From positions 24,587 to 88,586 of the forward strand of contig NZ_JBFEGN010000008.1 of assembly GCF_047228825.1 (NCBI RefSeq): DNA of 64,000 nt, given 5' to 3'. The stretch's first letter is position 1. Each line of letters starts with the position of its first letter. The position numbers and the translations under genes are program-made. The notes below the pieces were generated by a model that was given only the letters and a program-made list of their open reading frames with translations, was not told the DNA's origin and did not search any database. The stretch comes from Siminovitchia sp047228825 (GTDB lineage Bacteria; Bacillota; Bacilli; Bacillales; Bacillaceae_C). Shown in pieces: positions 8,415 through 16,481 of this stretch.

Positions 8415-9512
8415 TTAGTTTAGTAGCAGCTCTCTCGATGAAGTTGTTAAATACTCATATCCGTCTTCGGTTACTAATATCATGTCCTCTATCCTTGCAG
8501 CGCCGATTTCAGGAACATAAATACCGGGTTCCACAGTAAGTACCATGTTCTCCATTAAAATACTTTCTTCCCCTTTATCCAGAATGGGATGTTCGTGTAC
8601 AAACAGACCTAAACCATGTCCTGTCAAGTGTGGAAAATATTCGCCATATCCACTTTCTGTAATAAAGTCTCTTGCCACCGCATCAACTTCATGGGAACGG
8701 ACGCCTGGCTTTATTGCTCCAATTGCTTTTTTTTGTGCTTTCAATGCAATGTCAAAAATCTCTTTTTGCTTCATCGAGGGTTGTCCCAAAGAGAAGGTTC
8801 TTGTTATATCGGAGCAATAACCGTCATAAATGCATCCCATATCGAAAAGAATCAGTTCACCCTCTGTTAACACTTTATCTGTAGAAACCCTTCGCGGAAG
8901 AGCAGCATCCAATCCTGACATCATAAAAGGTTCAAATGAGTAATTTTCCGCTCCGTTTTTTTCCATCGTGTATTTCGCATATCCCGTTGCTTCCCGCTCT
9001 GTAACGTTTTGGTTGAGAGCAATATACCGCTTCACTTCATTCATCGTTAAACTCGCAATATGTGCAGCTTTTTTTAATTTCTCTATTTCCCAATCAGTTT
9101 TTATTTTCATTTGGTTGACAAGCAATGAGTCAATCGGTTCCATTCTCCCTTTACATATATCGCTTATATAAGATAAATGATGAGCAGATATCGTATTTTG
9201 CTCTATTCCTATTGTTTTCCATTCCCTGTTTAACAGCTTCCTCAAGGGAGCTAAATAATCAGGTGTATCTTCCAGAAAAGAAACGATATGGTCGATCCAA
9301 CAGTCTATTTTAGCTCTGAATAAATCCAATCTCGGGACTAGAAATGATATTGAGGCATCGTTTCCAATAATTAAAACCGTTTCGGCCGCTTGGTTTACTC
9401 TGAAATTAGTGAAGTATCTAATATGGCCTTGATTAAAAAGAACAGAAGTATCAATTCCCGCGGCTTTCATATTGTCGGCAAATTTGGCTACTCTTTTTTT
9501 AAATTCTGACAT
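8415..9512 (-). CDS. M24-family aminopeptidase (Xaa-Pro peptidase/creatinase fold)
   Basis: A 365-residue two-domain pita-bread enzyme. The creatinase-like N-terminal domain is followed by the catalytic domain with a full two-metal ligand set: Asp224 (FDMG), Asp235 (SDITRT), His299 (GHGLG), Glu328 (EPGIY) and Glu342 (RIED). That ligand set points to a metallopeptidase such as prolidase or Xaa-Pro aminopeptidase rather than creatinase, which lacks metals. The gene is the fourth of a tight operon (7 bases before the next DUF917 gene). It may hydrolyse the open-chain product of the cluster rather than ordinary dipeptides (inference). Confidence 0.88.
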   Translation of the reverse strand: MSEFKKRVAKFADNMKAAGIDTSVLFNQGHIRYFTNFRVNQAAETVLIIGNDASISFLVPRLDLFRAKIDCWIDHIVSFLEDTPDYLAPLRKLLNREWKTIGIEQNTISAHHLSYISDICKGRMEPIDSLLVNQMKIKTDWEIEKLKKAAHIASLTMNEVKRYIALNQNVTEREATGYAKYTMEKNGAENYSFEPFMMSGLDAALPRRVSTDKVLTEGELILFDMGCIYDGYCSDITRTFSLGQPSMKQKEIFDIALKAQKKAIGAIKPGVRSHEVDAVARDFITESGYGEYFPHLTGHGLGLFVHEHPILDKGEESILMENMVLTVEPGIYVPEIGAARIEDMILVTEDGYEYLTTSSRELLLN

Positions 9513-9542
9513 GCAATCCCCTTCTAATGAGACTTTTTTATA

Positions 9543-9815
9543 TTAAATTTCAAGTTGGTCACTAATTTCGGGATTAATTATAAGAATCTTTTTAGGCACT
9601 CTGGACTCGATAGATGAGCCTGCCTGGCTCGTAAGTTCAAGGATGATATTCTCATCAATTAATGTTTCCAATGCCTTATCATAGTCTGCTAGATTTTCTT
9701 CTCCAAGATCTTTATACACATCTTTTAATTCAATGTACGGATTATTAAGGACAATCTGGATTATAGTTTTGCATTTATCATCTTTATGGATGAGATTCTG
9801 AACTCTTTCTAACAT
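9543..9815 (-). CDS. Small protein of unknown function, winged-helix-like
   Basis: The 90-residue product is unrecognised. It reads as a compact alpha-helical protein (VQNLIHKDDKCKTIIQIVL, IELKDVYKDLG, YDKALETLIDENIILEL) ending in a beta-like stretch (VPKKILIINPEI), a layout resembling a winged-helix domain. It starts one base after the upstream DUF917 stop codon and its ribosome binding site (GAGGATG) lies inside that gene, so the two are translationally coupled. A subunit or accessory role for the DUF917 proteins is possible; a small local regulator is the alternative. Confidence 0.7.
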   Translation of the reverse strand: MLERVQNLIHKDDKCKTIIQIVLNNPYIELKDVYKDLGEENLADYDKALETLIDENIILELTSQAGSSIESRVPKKILIINPEISDQLEI

Positions 9816-9816
9816 T

Positions 9817-10983
9817 TCAATACATCCTCTCAGATATTATTTGTTCAACTGGAACATACCCTTCTGCATATCCAAAATAAGACGGACCAAAAATTTCTAA
9901 ACCTTTATCGGTACGCATTCTTTCGTGTGCTGGAATTAGAATGATGGACCCCCGGTAACCGTATTTCATAATATCGGTTCTGATAGGTTCACCTGTTTCA
10001 TTATCTAGAATAGCAATCAGATCAGGCGGCAAACACAATGTTTTTCCATCTACTTTTAAACGCAGCCATTCGTTTTGGAAATCTATTTCGGCAACTTTAT
10101 TTTTATAATTTCCGATTCCTTCCATACGAATCCTTCCGGAAGAAAAACCTTTTGTTGCTTCTCCGCCAAAGTCTCTATTTATATCGACTATTTTTCCGTC
10201 AAAAACTCGAAAACTTTCTACATTTCTTGTCTCTTTTAATTTCTTTATCACTTTCTCGACCGGGTCGCCATGGTTTTCTCTTGCCTGCTTCACTGCGCGT
10301 CCAATTTCCCAAGCAATACTTTGAGAATATAAAATAGACTTTTCTTTGATTTCCTTTCCTGTTAAAGGATATGAGGCCTTCCAAGAAATGCCTCCATAGG
10401 CCATGGCGGCACTTCTGGCAATACTTTCTGCCCTTATATTATCTTCTTGGGTATCGATAATGGTCATATTCCCTCTATCATCTACTGATACTGCAGGGGA
10501 AGCATGGCTTCCGTTCGCTACCCATGATGTTTGATGCAACTCTGGAAAGGCTCTATTCATTCCGTCCACATCAACAACCGGAATGCCAAGCTCTCCCGCA
10601 ATCGCATAAGCAACCGTGGAATTGACCCCACCGCATTCAAAAGGCACAACAACCTCCAGCTCTTTATTAATATATTTGGATAATTGCTTAAATGCTTTCT
10701 CAAGTACATTTTGAGATGGCGGTTTTTCAGTAAGTACAATTGGTGCACCTAAACATCCGACACTTGCTCCGACAACATCATCAGGTAAATCTTCCGGATT
10801 AATTAAAACAATGTCTTTTCCTTTCTCTAATGTCCCCAGAGTCCAAAGGAGCCCGATTTCCGGATCTCCACCACCGCCAGTAGCCAGAATAGAGGCTCCC
10901 AATGTGATTTCCTCGATTGCTTCCTTATCGATTACTCGATAATTTTCAATCCCCCAACGTTCTAAAGTTTTATATACACTCAT
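9817..10983 (-). CDS. S-methyl-thiohydantoin-desulfurase-like protein (DUF917), copy 1
   Basis: 388 residues with the full DUF917 motif series: ITLGASILATGGGGDPEIG, SVGCLGAPIVLTEKPP, FECGGVNSTVAYAIAGELG, VDVDGMNRAFPELHQ, SAAMAYGGISW, YPLTGKE, VDINRDFGGEATKGFSSGRIRMEG, GYRGSIILIPAHERMRTDKGLEIFGPSYFG. It is clearly related to copy 2 in every block but has Glu-Cys-Gly where copy 2 has Glu-Ala-Gly in the vicinity of residue 115. It sits between the HyuA-like gene (30 bases upstream) and the 90-residue protein. Probable action on a five-membered cyclic amide or thioamide; the substrate is not known. Confidence 0.85.
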   Translation of the reverse strand: MSVYKTLERWGIENYRVIDKEAIEEITLGASILATGGGGDPEIGLLWTLGTLEKGKDIVLINPEDLPDDVVGASVGCLGAPIVLTEKPPSQNVLEKAFKQLSKYINKELEVVVPFECGGVNSTVAYAIAGELGIPVVDVDGMNRAFPELHQTSWVANGSHASPAVSVDDRGNMTIIDTQEDNIRAESIARSAAMAYGGISWKASYPLTGKEIKEKSILYSQSIAWEIGRAVKQARENHGDPVEKVIKKLKETRNVESFRVFDGKIVDINRDFGGEATKGFSSGRIRMEGIGNYKNKVAEIDFQNEWLRLKVDGKTLCLPPDLIAILDNETGEPIRTDIMKYGYRGSIILIPAHERMRTDKGLEIFGPSYFGYAEGYVPVEQIISERMY

Positions 10984-11013
10984 TCAAATAACCTCCCTTT
11001 CTGAATCCGACTC

Positions 11014-12609
11014 TCAGTTGAATATTTTCCCTTTAACTCTTACTCTGATTTTTTGCCTTTTACCGGGCATATAAGCGAATGGAATTTCTTCAATGTCAAT
11101 TACTTCCGCAGTCTCTTTCAAACCGCCAGCACTTTCCAAATTGTTTTTAGCCATTTCAATAACATGGTTGATTGCTTCCTCGCGATCCTCTATCTCCAAA
11201 TCAGCCACGCTTTCAGCGTACGCCCCTATCTCCGCAATAGTCGCTCCAACAGCACCACATACTTCAAAATGATTCGGATTGATTATTTCAGTTGTTCCTT
11301 CCACCCCTTCTTTAGGCATCGTCGTTGCTCCTCCACCAACGATAAGTGCCGGAATATCCTCTGGGGTTGTTTTCATTTGGTCAATTGTGATTTCTAACAG
11401 TTCTTTTATTTTTTCTGTTGAATGATCAACAAGCTCTGTTGAAAGTTCTTTAATTTTTTCTGGATGTGTTACAAAGTTGGTGTCAAAGATATCCAATTTT
11501 TCGTTCAAGCCACCCCTGGCAACCGCAATATCATGAACTGTTAAGATAGGACCGCCAAACGACTTTCCAAGTTTTACAAGATTATATCCTGTACTTTCCG
11601 GCCCTATTGCTAAAACTTCTGTTCCTTTATTTTTAATGATTGTTCCACCACCTAAAGCAATGGAAAGGAGATCTGGACAGCGGATATTCGTTTTTACTCC
11701 ACCGATTGATACTGTTATAGCGGACTCTCTTGGGAATCCGTCAACGATATAGCCCACATCTGTAGAAGTCCCGCCAACGTCTACGACAACGCCATCTTTA
11801 ATACCAGATAAATAAACGGCTCCCCTTACACTTGCAGCTGGGCCAGATGCAACAGTAAAAATGGGGTAATCGATCGCAAAGTCCGAAGACATTACGCTGC
11901 CATCATTTTGAACAACAAAAAGCGGCGCATTAATTCCTCTCCTTTCTGTGGCATTTTTTAACGCATTAATTGAGCGTTGCATGACTGAAATAACGGATGC
12001 ATTAAGGATTGTAGAGTTTTCCCTTTCTAATATGGAAATAGTAGAAATGTTTTGAGACAAGGTGATATGAATATCTCCGAGCTCTTCTCTAATGATTTCA
12101 GATGCTTTATTTTCATGATCAGGAATCATGGGAGAAAATACTCCTGTAATAGCAATCGAATCAACTGTTCCTATTAACCTTTGACAAGCGTTTCGAATCG
12201 CTTGCTCATCTAGCGGAACAATATCCCTCCCATCATACTCTGAACCTCCTCTTATGATGAATACGTTTTCATTTCCTCCAATTGCTTCAATTAAATCTTC
12301 TGGCCATCCTGTCAGTGGTGGAATAGCAGTTGTTGCAGGTGCAGCCAACCTAAATATGCCTACTTTGTTCAAATTTTTACGTTCGATAATAGCATTTGTT
12401 GTATGGGTCGTTCCGAAAGAAATCATACCAATTTCGATAGGCTCGACTTTACTGTCTTCTAATAAATCGTCCAGAGCATTAATAATGCCTGTTGTGACAT
12501 CCTCCGTAGTTAATGTTTTTGTTTTTGCTAATATTTCTTGGCCCTTAACAATCACACCATCTGTAAATGTTCCGCCCACATCAAAGCCGATTCTTACATC
12601 TTTTTCCAT
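11014..12609 (-). CDS. Hydantoinase/oxoprolinase family protein, short HyuA-like type
   Basis: At 531 residues this is shorter than classical N-methylhydantoinase A or 5-oxoprolinase A (about 680-700). The ASKHA-fold ATPase signatures are present: RIGFDVGGTFTDGVIV at the start, SFGTTHTTNAIIER, NGSVMS region DGSVMSSDFA, ASGPAASVRGAVYL, VVDVGGTSTDVG, and ALGGGTIIK. The shorter form commonly occurs beside DUF917 genes. It is the first gene of the operon and would couple ATP hydrolysis to opening of a cyclic imide such as a hydantoin. No HyuB partner is present here; the DUF917 pair may take that place (inference). Confidence 0.85.
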   Translation of the reverse strand: MEKDVRIGFDVGGTFTDGVIVKGQEILAKTKTLTTEDVTTGIINALDDLLEDSKVEPIEIGMISFGTTHTTNAIIERKNLNKVGIFRLAAPATTAIPPLTGWPEDLIEAIGGNENVFIIRGGSEYDGRDIVPLDEQAIRNACQRLIGTVDSIAITGVFSPMIPDHENKASEIIREELGDIHITLSQNISTISILERENSTILNASVISVMQRSINALKNATERRGINAPLFVVQNDGSVMSSDFAIDYPIFTVASGPAASVRGAVYLSGIKDGVVVDVGGTSTDVGYIVDGFPRESAITVSIGGVKTNIRCPDLLSIALGGGTIIKNKGTEVLAIGPESTGYNLVKLGKSFGGPILTVHDIAVARGGLNEKLDIFDTNFVTHPEKIKELSTELVDHSTEKIKELLEITIDQMKTTPEDIPALIVGGGATTMPKEGVEGTTEIINPNHFEVCGAVGATIAEIGAYAESVADLEIEDREEAINHVIEMAKNNLESAGGLKETAEVIDIEEIPFAYMPGKRQKIRVRVKGKIFN

Positions 12610-12834
12610 TCAATTCATTCCTTTCTTAAATGATGAAATTAAAACAGCTATTTTTGGTTCCTTAAGCCAATTGCTGTTCAAAACCCCCTTTTTCAACAAC
12701 AAATTCTATATTTATTATCTGTGATGAGACTACCTAATCATATATAAGCCATTAACAAAGGTTTTCCGCTTTGTTGTAAACGTTCTACAAATTTATTAAA
12801 TTCCTATCCTTCCAAGATGAGCTGCGTTGAAAAA
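12610..12834. other. Upstream region of the HyuA/DUF917 operon
   Basis: No gene. On the minus strand this holds the 5' region of the operon, with AAGAAAGGAATG as ribosome binding site. An imperfect inverted repeat TTGTAAACGTTCTACAA (about 12774-12790) surrounds AACGTT. It is close to a catabolite (cre) site but one base too long, so it is only a candidate operator. Confidence 0.35.
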
Positions 12835-12863
12835 AATCTTGGGAAAGTCTATTCCCCAAGATT
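12835..12863 (-). terminator. Terminator after the M19 dipeptidase gene
   Basis: AATCTTGGG and CCCAAGATT arms with T-tracts on both sides; on the minus strand the hairpin is followed by TTTTTTTC. It ends the dipeptidase transcript before the HyuA operon. Confidence 0.8.
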
Positions 12864-12967
12864 TTTATTAGTTTTATATGGCAATTAGCATGTTAAGGCT
12901 TTGTTTAAGCTCTTGATTTCGTCTGCTTTTTTCCCTCTACATCATTTATTTATCATTCTTCGTTTTT

Positions 12968-14047
12968 TTAATAGAATCTATCATTATTTCTTCTCTTAAA
13001 ATCAATGGCTGTTCTCCAAACACGCGCAAAATTTTCCCAGGCAATTCCCTTTAAATCTGAATTAGAGAAACCTCGTTTTTTCATCTCACTAATCAGATTT
13101 GGAACATCTTCCGCTCCATTTAACCCGGGATTACCCGGTAATTCTCCTCCAATGCTTTCCAAGTCTTCATCATTCATATAATCTATAAAATCAAAACCAA
13201 AACTGAGATGTCTCGTTCCCACCAGATCCGCAATATAAACTGCGTGATCTATAAAACGGTCAACCCCAGGTCTGTCGGGGTCCACAAATGCCGAAAAGGC
13301 ATTTAATCCAATCACTCCATCTCGTTCAGCAATGGCTTTTATCTGATCATCGTTCAAATTTCGCGGAATATTACAGACCGAGCGGGCATTTGAATGAGAA
13401 GCAAATACTCCCGGGCCAGGATATGCGTCAAGGGCGTCCCAGAAAGACTTGTCATTTAAATGGGACAAATCAAGCATAACGCCCATTTTCGCCATATTTT
13501 TAAGTAATAAACGGCCTTTAGAAGTAATACCACGAACTTCGCCTTCACTTGGCCCATCAAGTCCTGTTAACCAAAATCCTTTTCTAGACTTTGACAGCTT
13601 TCTAGCCTCTGAATAATCATATCCAGGATATCCGCTAGCGAATCCATTCGCTTCATTCCAGGTTAAAAGTCCGGAAGTTAAGCCAGCATTACATAATGCT
13701 AAAAATAAAGTTTCATCTTCTTCCAGTGCAGCCATACCTTCAATAGTCAATAAAATTGCAAGCTTCCCTGCCTCTATTGCCCCTTGAGCATCTTCCGGGG
13801 TTTTAACGAGCACTAAACTTTCCGTAGATTCACTCAACTCAGCAGTTAATGCTTGAATCATTTCCCTTGTTCTTTCGGCTGCACGGTGTGCCTGGTCCAA
13901 CTCAATCCATATAGTGAGCCCAAGTGCATTAATGCCCGCTATTTGGAGAATCGGCAAATGTCTTTTTTCTATTACTTGGCGTTCTCCTTTGGACCTTCTC
14001 CTCATTACATCCAATAAAATATCACTATGCAAATCTATAAAATACAT
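12968..14047 (-). CDS. Membrane dipeptidase-type peptidase (M19, renal dipeptidase family)
   Basis: 359 residues, the usual length of bacterial M19 dipeptidases, which cleave dipeptides and sometimes peptides with D-residues at a two-zinc site. Metal-binding motifs are complete: His7 and Asp9 (DLHSD), Glu103 (TIEG), His196 (DLSH) and His218 (ASHSNAR); SFGFDFID and the C-terminal GIAWENFARVW are also family-typical. There is no signal peptide, so it acts in the cytoplasm. It is a single-gene unit with a strong palindrome upstream (14083-14106) and a PucR regulator next door, which may control it. Physiological substrate unknown. Confidence 0.88.
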   Translation of the reverse strand: MYFIDLHSDILLDVMRRRSKGERQVIEKRHLPILQIAGINALGLTIWIELDQAHRAAERTREMIQALTAELSESTESLVLVKTPEDAQGAIEAGKLAILLTIEGMAALEEDETLFLALCNAGLTSGLLTWNEANGFASGYPGYDYSEARKLSKSRKGFWLTGLDGPSEGEVRGITSKGRLLLKNMAKMGVMLDLSHLNDKSFWDALDAYPGPGVFASHSNARSVCNIPRNLNDDQIKAIAERDGVIGLNAFSAFVDPDRPGVDRFIDHAVYIADLVGTRHLSFGFDFIDYMNDEDLESIGGELPGNPGLNGAEDVPNLISEMKKRGFSNSDLKGIAWENFARVWRTAIDFKRRNNDRFY

Positions 14048-14082
14048 TTTATTACCACCAATCTTTTTGGCCGAAGCTTTGC

Positions 14083-14106
14083 TTTCGCAAATATGGATTT
14101 GCGAAA
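14083..14106. promoter_or_regulatory. Perfect 10-bp palindrome upstream of the dipeptidase gene
   Basis: TTTCGCAAAT and ATTTGCGAAA separated by ATGG, 36-59 bases upstream of the dipeptidase ATG. The position suits an operator or a 5'-leader hairpin. No T-run follows, so a terminator is less likely. Confidence 0.5.
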
Positions 14107-14336
14107 AAGTTTAGCCGTTCCTTTTTAAGTAGCGCACTTTTATTTTAATGAAGCTTCACGACAGGATATATGTTTTTTATTACAAAAAATTAAATGTATT
14201 ATGTAATCCATTAACAAATGCGGGAAATGATGCAATATATATGAAGCAGCTTAAGTGAAGAAAAGAGGGAATTTTTGAGGCTAAAAATATACAAACATTT
14301 CGGTCTCTAAATGGCCAGCATCAAAAAATCTGGTTA

Positions 14337-14366
14337 TTGGGCAGAGAACCCCTTTGCTCTACCCAA
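14337..14366 (-). terminator. Terminator after the PucR regulator
   Basis: TTGGGCAGAG/CTCTACCCAA stem with one mismatch; the minus strand continues into TAACCAGATTTTTTG, and the plus strand into ATGAATTTTTT. It lies 37 bases past the regulator's stop codon. Confidence 0.7.
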
Positions 14367-14402
14367 ATGAATTTTTTACTTCTTTTCTACTTGTCGTTTT
14401 AC

Positions 14403-16103
14403 CTATATTTGTTTTGAATATTGGGACAATAGCTTTAATGCAAAATAAATATTAAATCTTTTAGATGGATCAGTAAATATACTCTCATCTCCAAATATTT
14501 CTTTAATTTTTTGAATTCTATATCTAACTGTGTTCGGATGGACATATAAATTTTCAGCCGTATCTTTATAATTTAAATTATGATCAATAAATCTTTCTAA
14601 GGTGATTAGCAGTTCATATTGCTGGCTCGATTCCAGCGCTAATATTGGATGCAATATTTTTTCATAGTATTTTATTAAATAATCATCTTTTTCATAATTT
14701 GTGAAAATTTGCAAAAATCCAATGTCATCAAAACTAGTAATTTTTTTCTTATGTTTTTTACCATATTCTATCGCAGCTAATGATTCTTTAAACAACATGT
14801 ACAAGTTATCCGTTTCTGAAGAGCTTAAACCTATACAACAGTTCATGAACGAAAAATGATTCCTCATGATGTCGACTAATTTTTGAGTAAGTTCATGTTT
14901 ATAATGTTTCGTCCCAGATGAAATAAACACAACGAGATAATCCTTATACCAGGATGAAAAGTCGCTTTTTGGCAAATATAGTTCAATATATTTAGTAATC
15001 CGCATTTTAAGATTCTTCACATACTTCATATGGTCTATTTTATTATCAACTTGTTCAAAGGTGACATCCATCACAATAATTACTGATTTATCACTTATTT
15101 TTAAATCAAGTTTTTCATAAAGCATTTCCGCTTGTTTTAAGTTATTTTTTTCAAAAAGTTCCCGATTGGCGGAAGCTTCCATTCTTGTTTTTTCTTCATA
15201 GGAGTTGGAGTTGTCTTTATCTATAGATAGCGCTTCCACAGTTGTTTTTAATAATTCGTAAGAAAAAAATTGATTGGAGTCTAATAAGATAAAGATGACG
15301 GATCTAAGATAATTGTTATTCGTGATTGGTTCTGCTATTATTTTTGTGAAATTACCGCTCTCTGCTATCTCTATAATGATTCTGTTGCCATTTATAAAAA
15401 GTTTAAATACATCCTCTTGATTAACAAATGCTGTAAAATGGCTACTTTTAAATAATTGTAATAACCTCGAGGATCTGCTCAAATGGTCAACGGTAACCGG
15501 ACTCATACTTACATCTGTGAGAAGCATTTCGACATTAGATAGTTTTTGTATTCTATAGAGAGCATCTTTGAGGTGTATGTTGTGTGATAAATATTGAAAG
15601 TATATTTTATTTATTTCCTTCAGTACATCAATTCCACTATTTTGCTCTTTTAATTCCAGCTTAAAAATCAACTCAATGATTTCAGCATAAGTAACATTAG
15701 GAAATACTTGGAAAATAGGAAAATTAAAGCGCTTTGCATAAAGAATTGTTTCTTCAAAAATTTGATATTTCTTATGATTATTACCCGGGTGAAATGCGAG
15801 GCAAGCAACATTACCGTTAATTAGTTTTTCTAGAAGTGAAATTTGAAGCTCCTTTGTGTTAAAATTTTGCAATGTCGTAAGTGCTAGTTCATCACCTTTT
15901 AACCATGAACTAAACTCTTTTAATTCTATAACAGATACCTTTTTAATCACTCTCTCACATTTTGCAGGAACGAAAACTGCTTGGAAAATGGAGTCAATTT
16001 GCGAAATTTTTTCTACACTTACACCTTTGTTTATAACATTTAATTGTTCATGTTGAATATCCCGATCCCCAACAACCCTGTAAGTAATTTTCAACAAGAC
16101 CAT
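14403..16103 (-). CDS. PucR-family transcriptional regulator
   Basis: A large PucR-type regulator of about 567 residues. It has an N-terminal PucR sensory domain (VSQIDSIF-like start, LKGDELALTTLQNF, FPIFQVFPNVTYAEII), a GGDEF-like middle (DVTFEQVDN, FSSWYKDYLVVFIS, FMNCCIGLSS), and the C-terminal HTH_30 helix-turn-helix (ALESSQQYELLITLERFIDHN then TAENLYVHPNTVRYRIQKI). An ATG at 16103 directly abuts AAAAGGGGG, so the TTG at 16097, six bases further on, is the likelier real start; longer upstream extension has no ribosome binding site. Relatives regulate purine, proline or amino-acid use. The adjacent dipeptidase is the best candidate target. Confidence 0.82.
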   Translation of the reverse strand: MVLLKITYRVVGDRDIQHEQLNVINKGVSVEKISQIDSIFQAVFVPAKCERVIKKVSVIELKEFSSWLKGDELALTTLQNFNTKELQISLLEKLINGNVACLAFHPGNNHKKYQIFEETILYAKRFNFPIFQVFPNVTYAEIIELIFKLELKEQNSGIDVLKEINKIYFQYLSHNIHLKDALYRIQKLSNVEMLLTDVSMSPVTVDHLSRSSRLLQLFKSSHFTAFVNQEDVFKLFINGNRIIIEIAESGNFTKIIAEPITNNNYLRSVIFILLDSNQFFSYELLKTTVEALSIDKDNSNSYEEKTRMEASANRELFEKNNLKQAEMLYEKLDLKISDKSVIIVMDVTFEQVDNKIDHMKYVKNLKMRITKYIELYLPKSDFSSWYKDYLVVFISSGTKHYKHELTQKLVDIMRNHFSFMNCCIGLSSSETDNLYMLFKESLAAIEYGKKHKKKITSFDDIGFLQIFTNYEKDDYLIKYYEKILHPILALESSQQYELLITLERFIDHNLNYKDTAENLYVHPNTVRYRIQKIKEIFGDESIFTDPSKRFNIYFALKLLSQYSKQI

Positions 16104-16481
16104 CCCCCTTTTAGTTCTCCGCAAAAAATCGTATATAATCCAGGCTGATTTTCTAGAAAAATCTTTTGTCGCAAATTGTATGAAAAAATAATTTTTAACA
16201 ATCCAATTGGACCTTGGGGACCTTATAAACATATTTTAACACAATCAAAATATGTCTATTAAATGTACATTTTGCATATTCATATCAGATTTTAGAATTC
16301 GCTCAGATGCGCCCCATAGCTTCATTTCCTGATTAACCATTAGACTATCATACCCTTAGAGTTGTTCTGCTTATTGTACATTCAAAGTACGGTAGAAATT
16401 AAAATATAACAGCAGTCTTTACAATGCAGCGCTGGAAAAATGAGATAAAGCTTGATTGACGCCAATATGTTCACGTGTTTC
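16104..16481. other. Intergenic region between two regulators
   Basis: No gene, repeat or clear terminator seen. It holds the upstream region of the PucR gene (AT-rich stretch around 16235-16290) and the 3' side of the sigma-54 activator. Confidence 0.4.

Noticed and set aside
8415..9512. Creatinase
   Set aside because: Creatinases lack the metal ligands; all five are present here.
11014..12609. 5-oxoprolinase A subunit
   Set aside because: Too short (531 residues) and without a HyuB partner beside it; the DUF917-linked type fits better.
12774..12790. Catabolite-responsive (cre) site TTGTAAACGTTCTACAA
   Set aside because: It is one base longer than the 14-bp consensus core, so it is kept only as a weak operator candidate.
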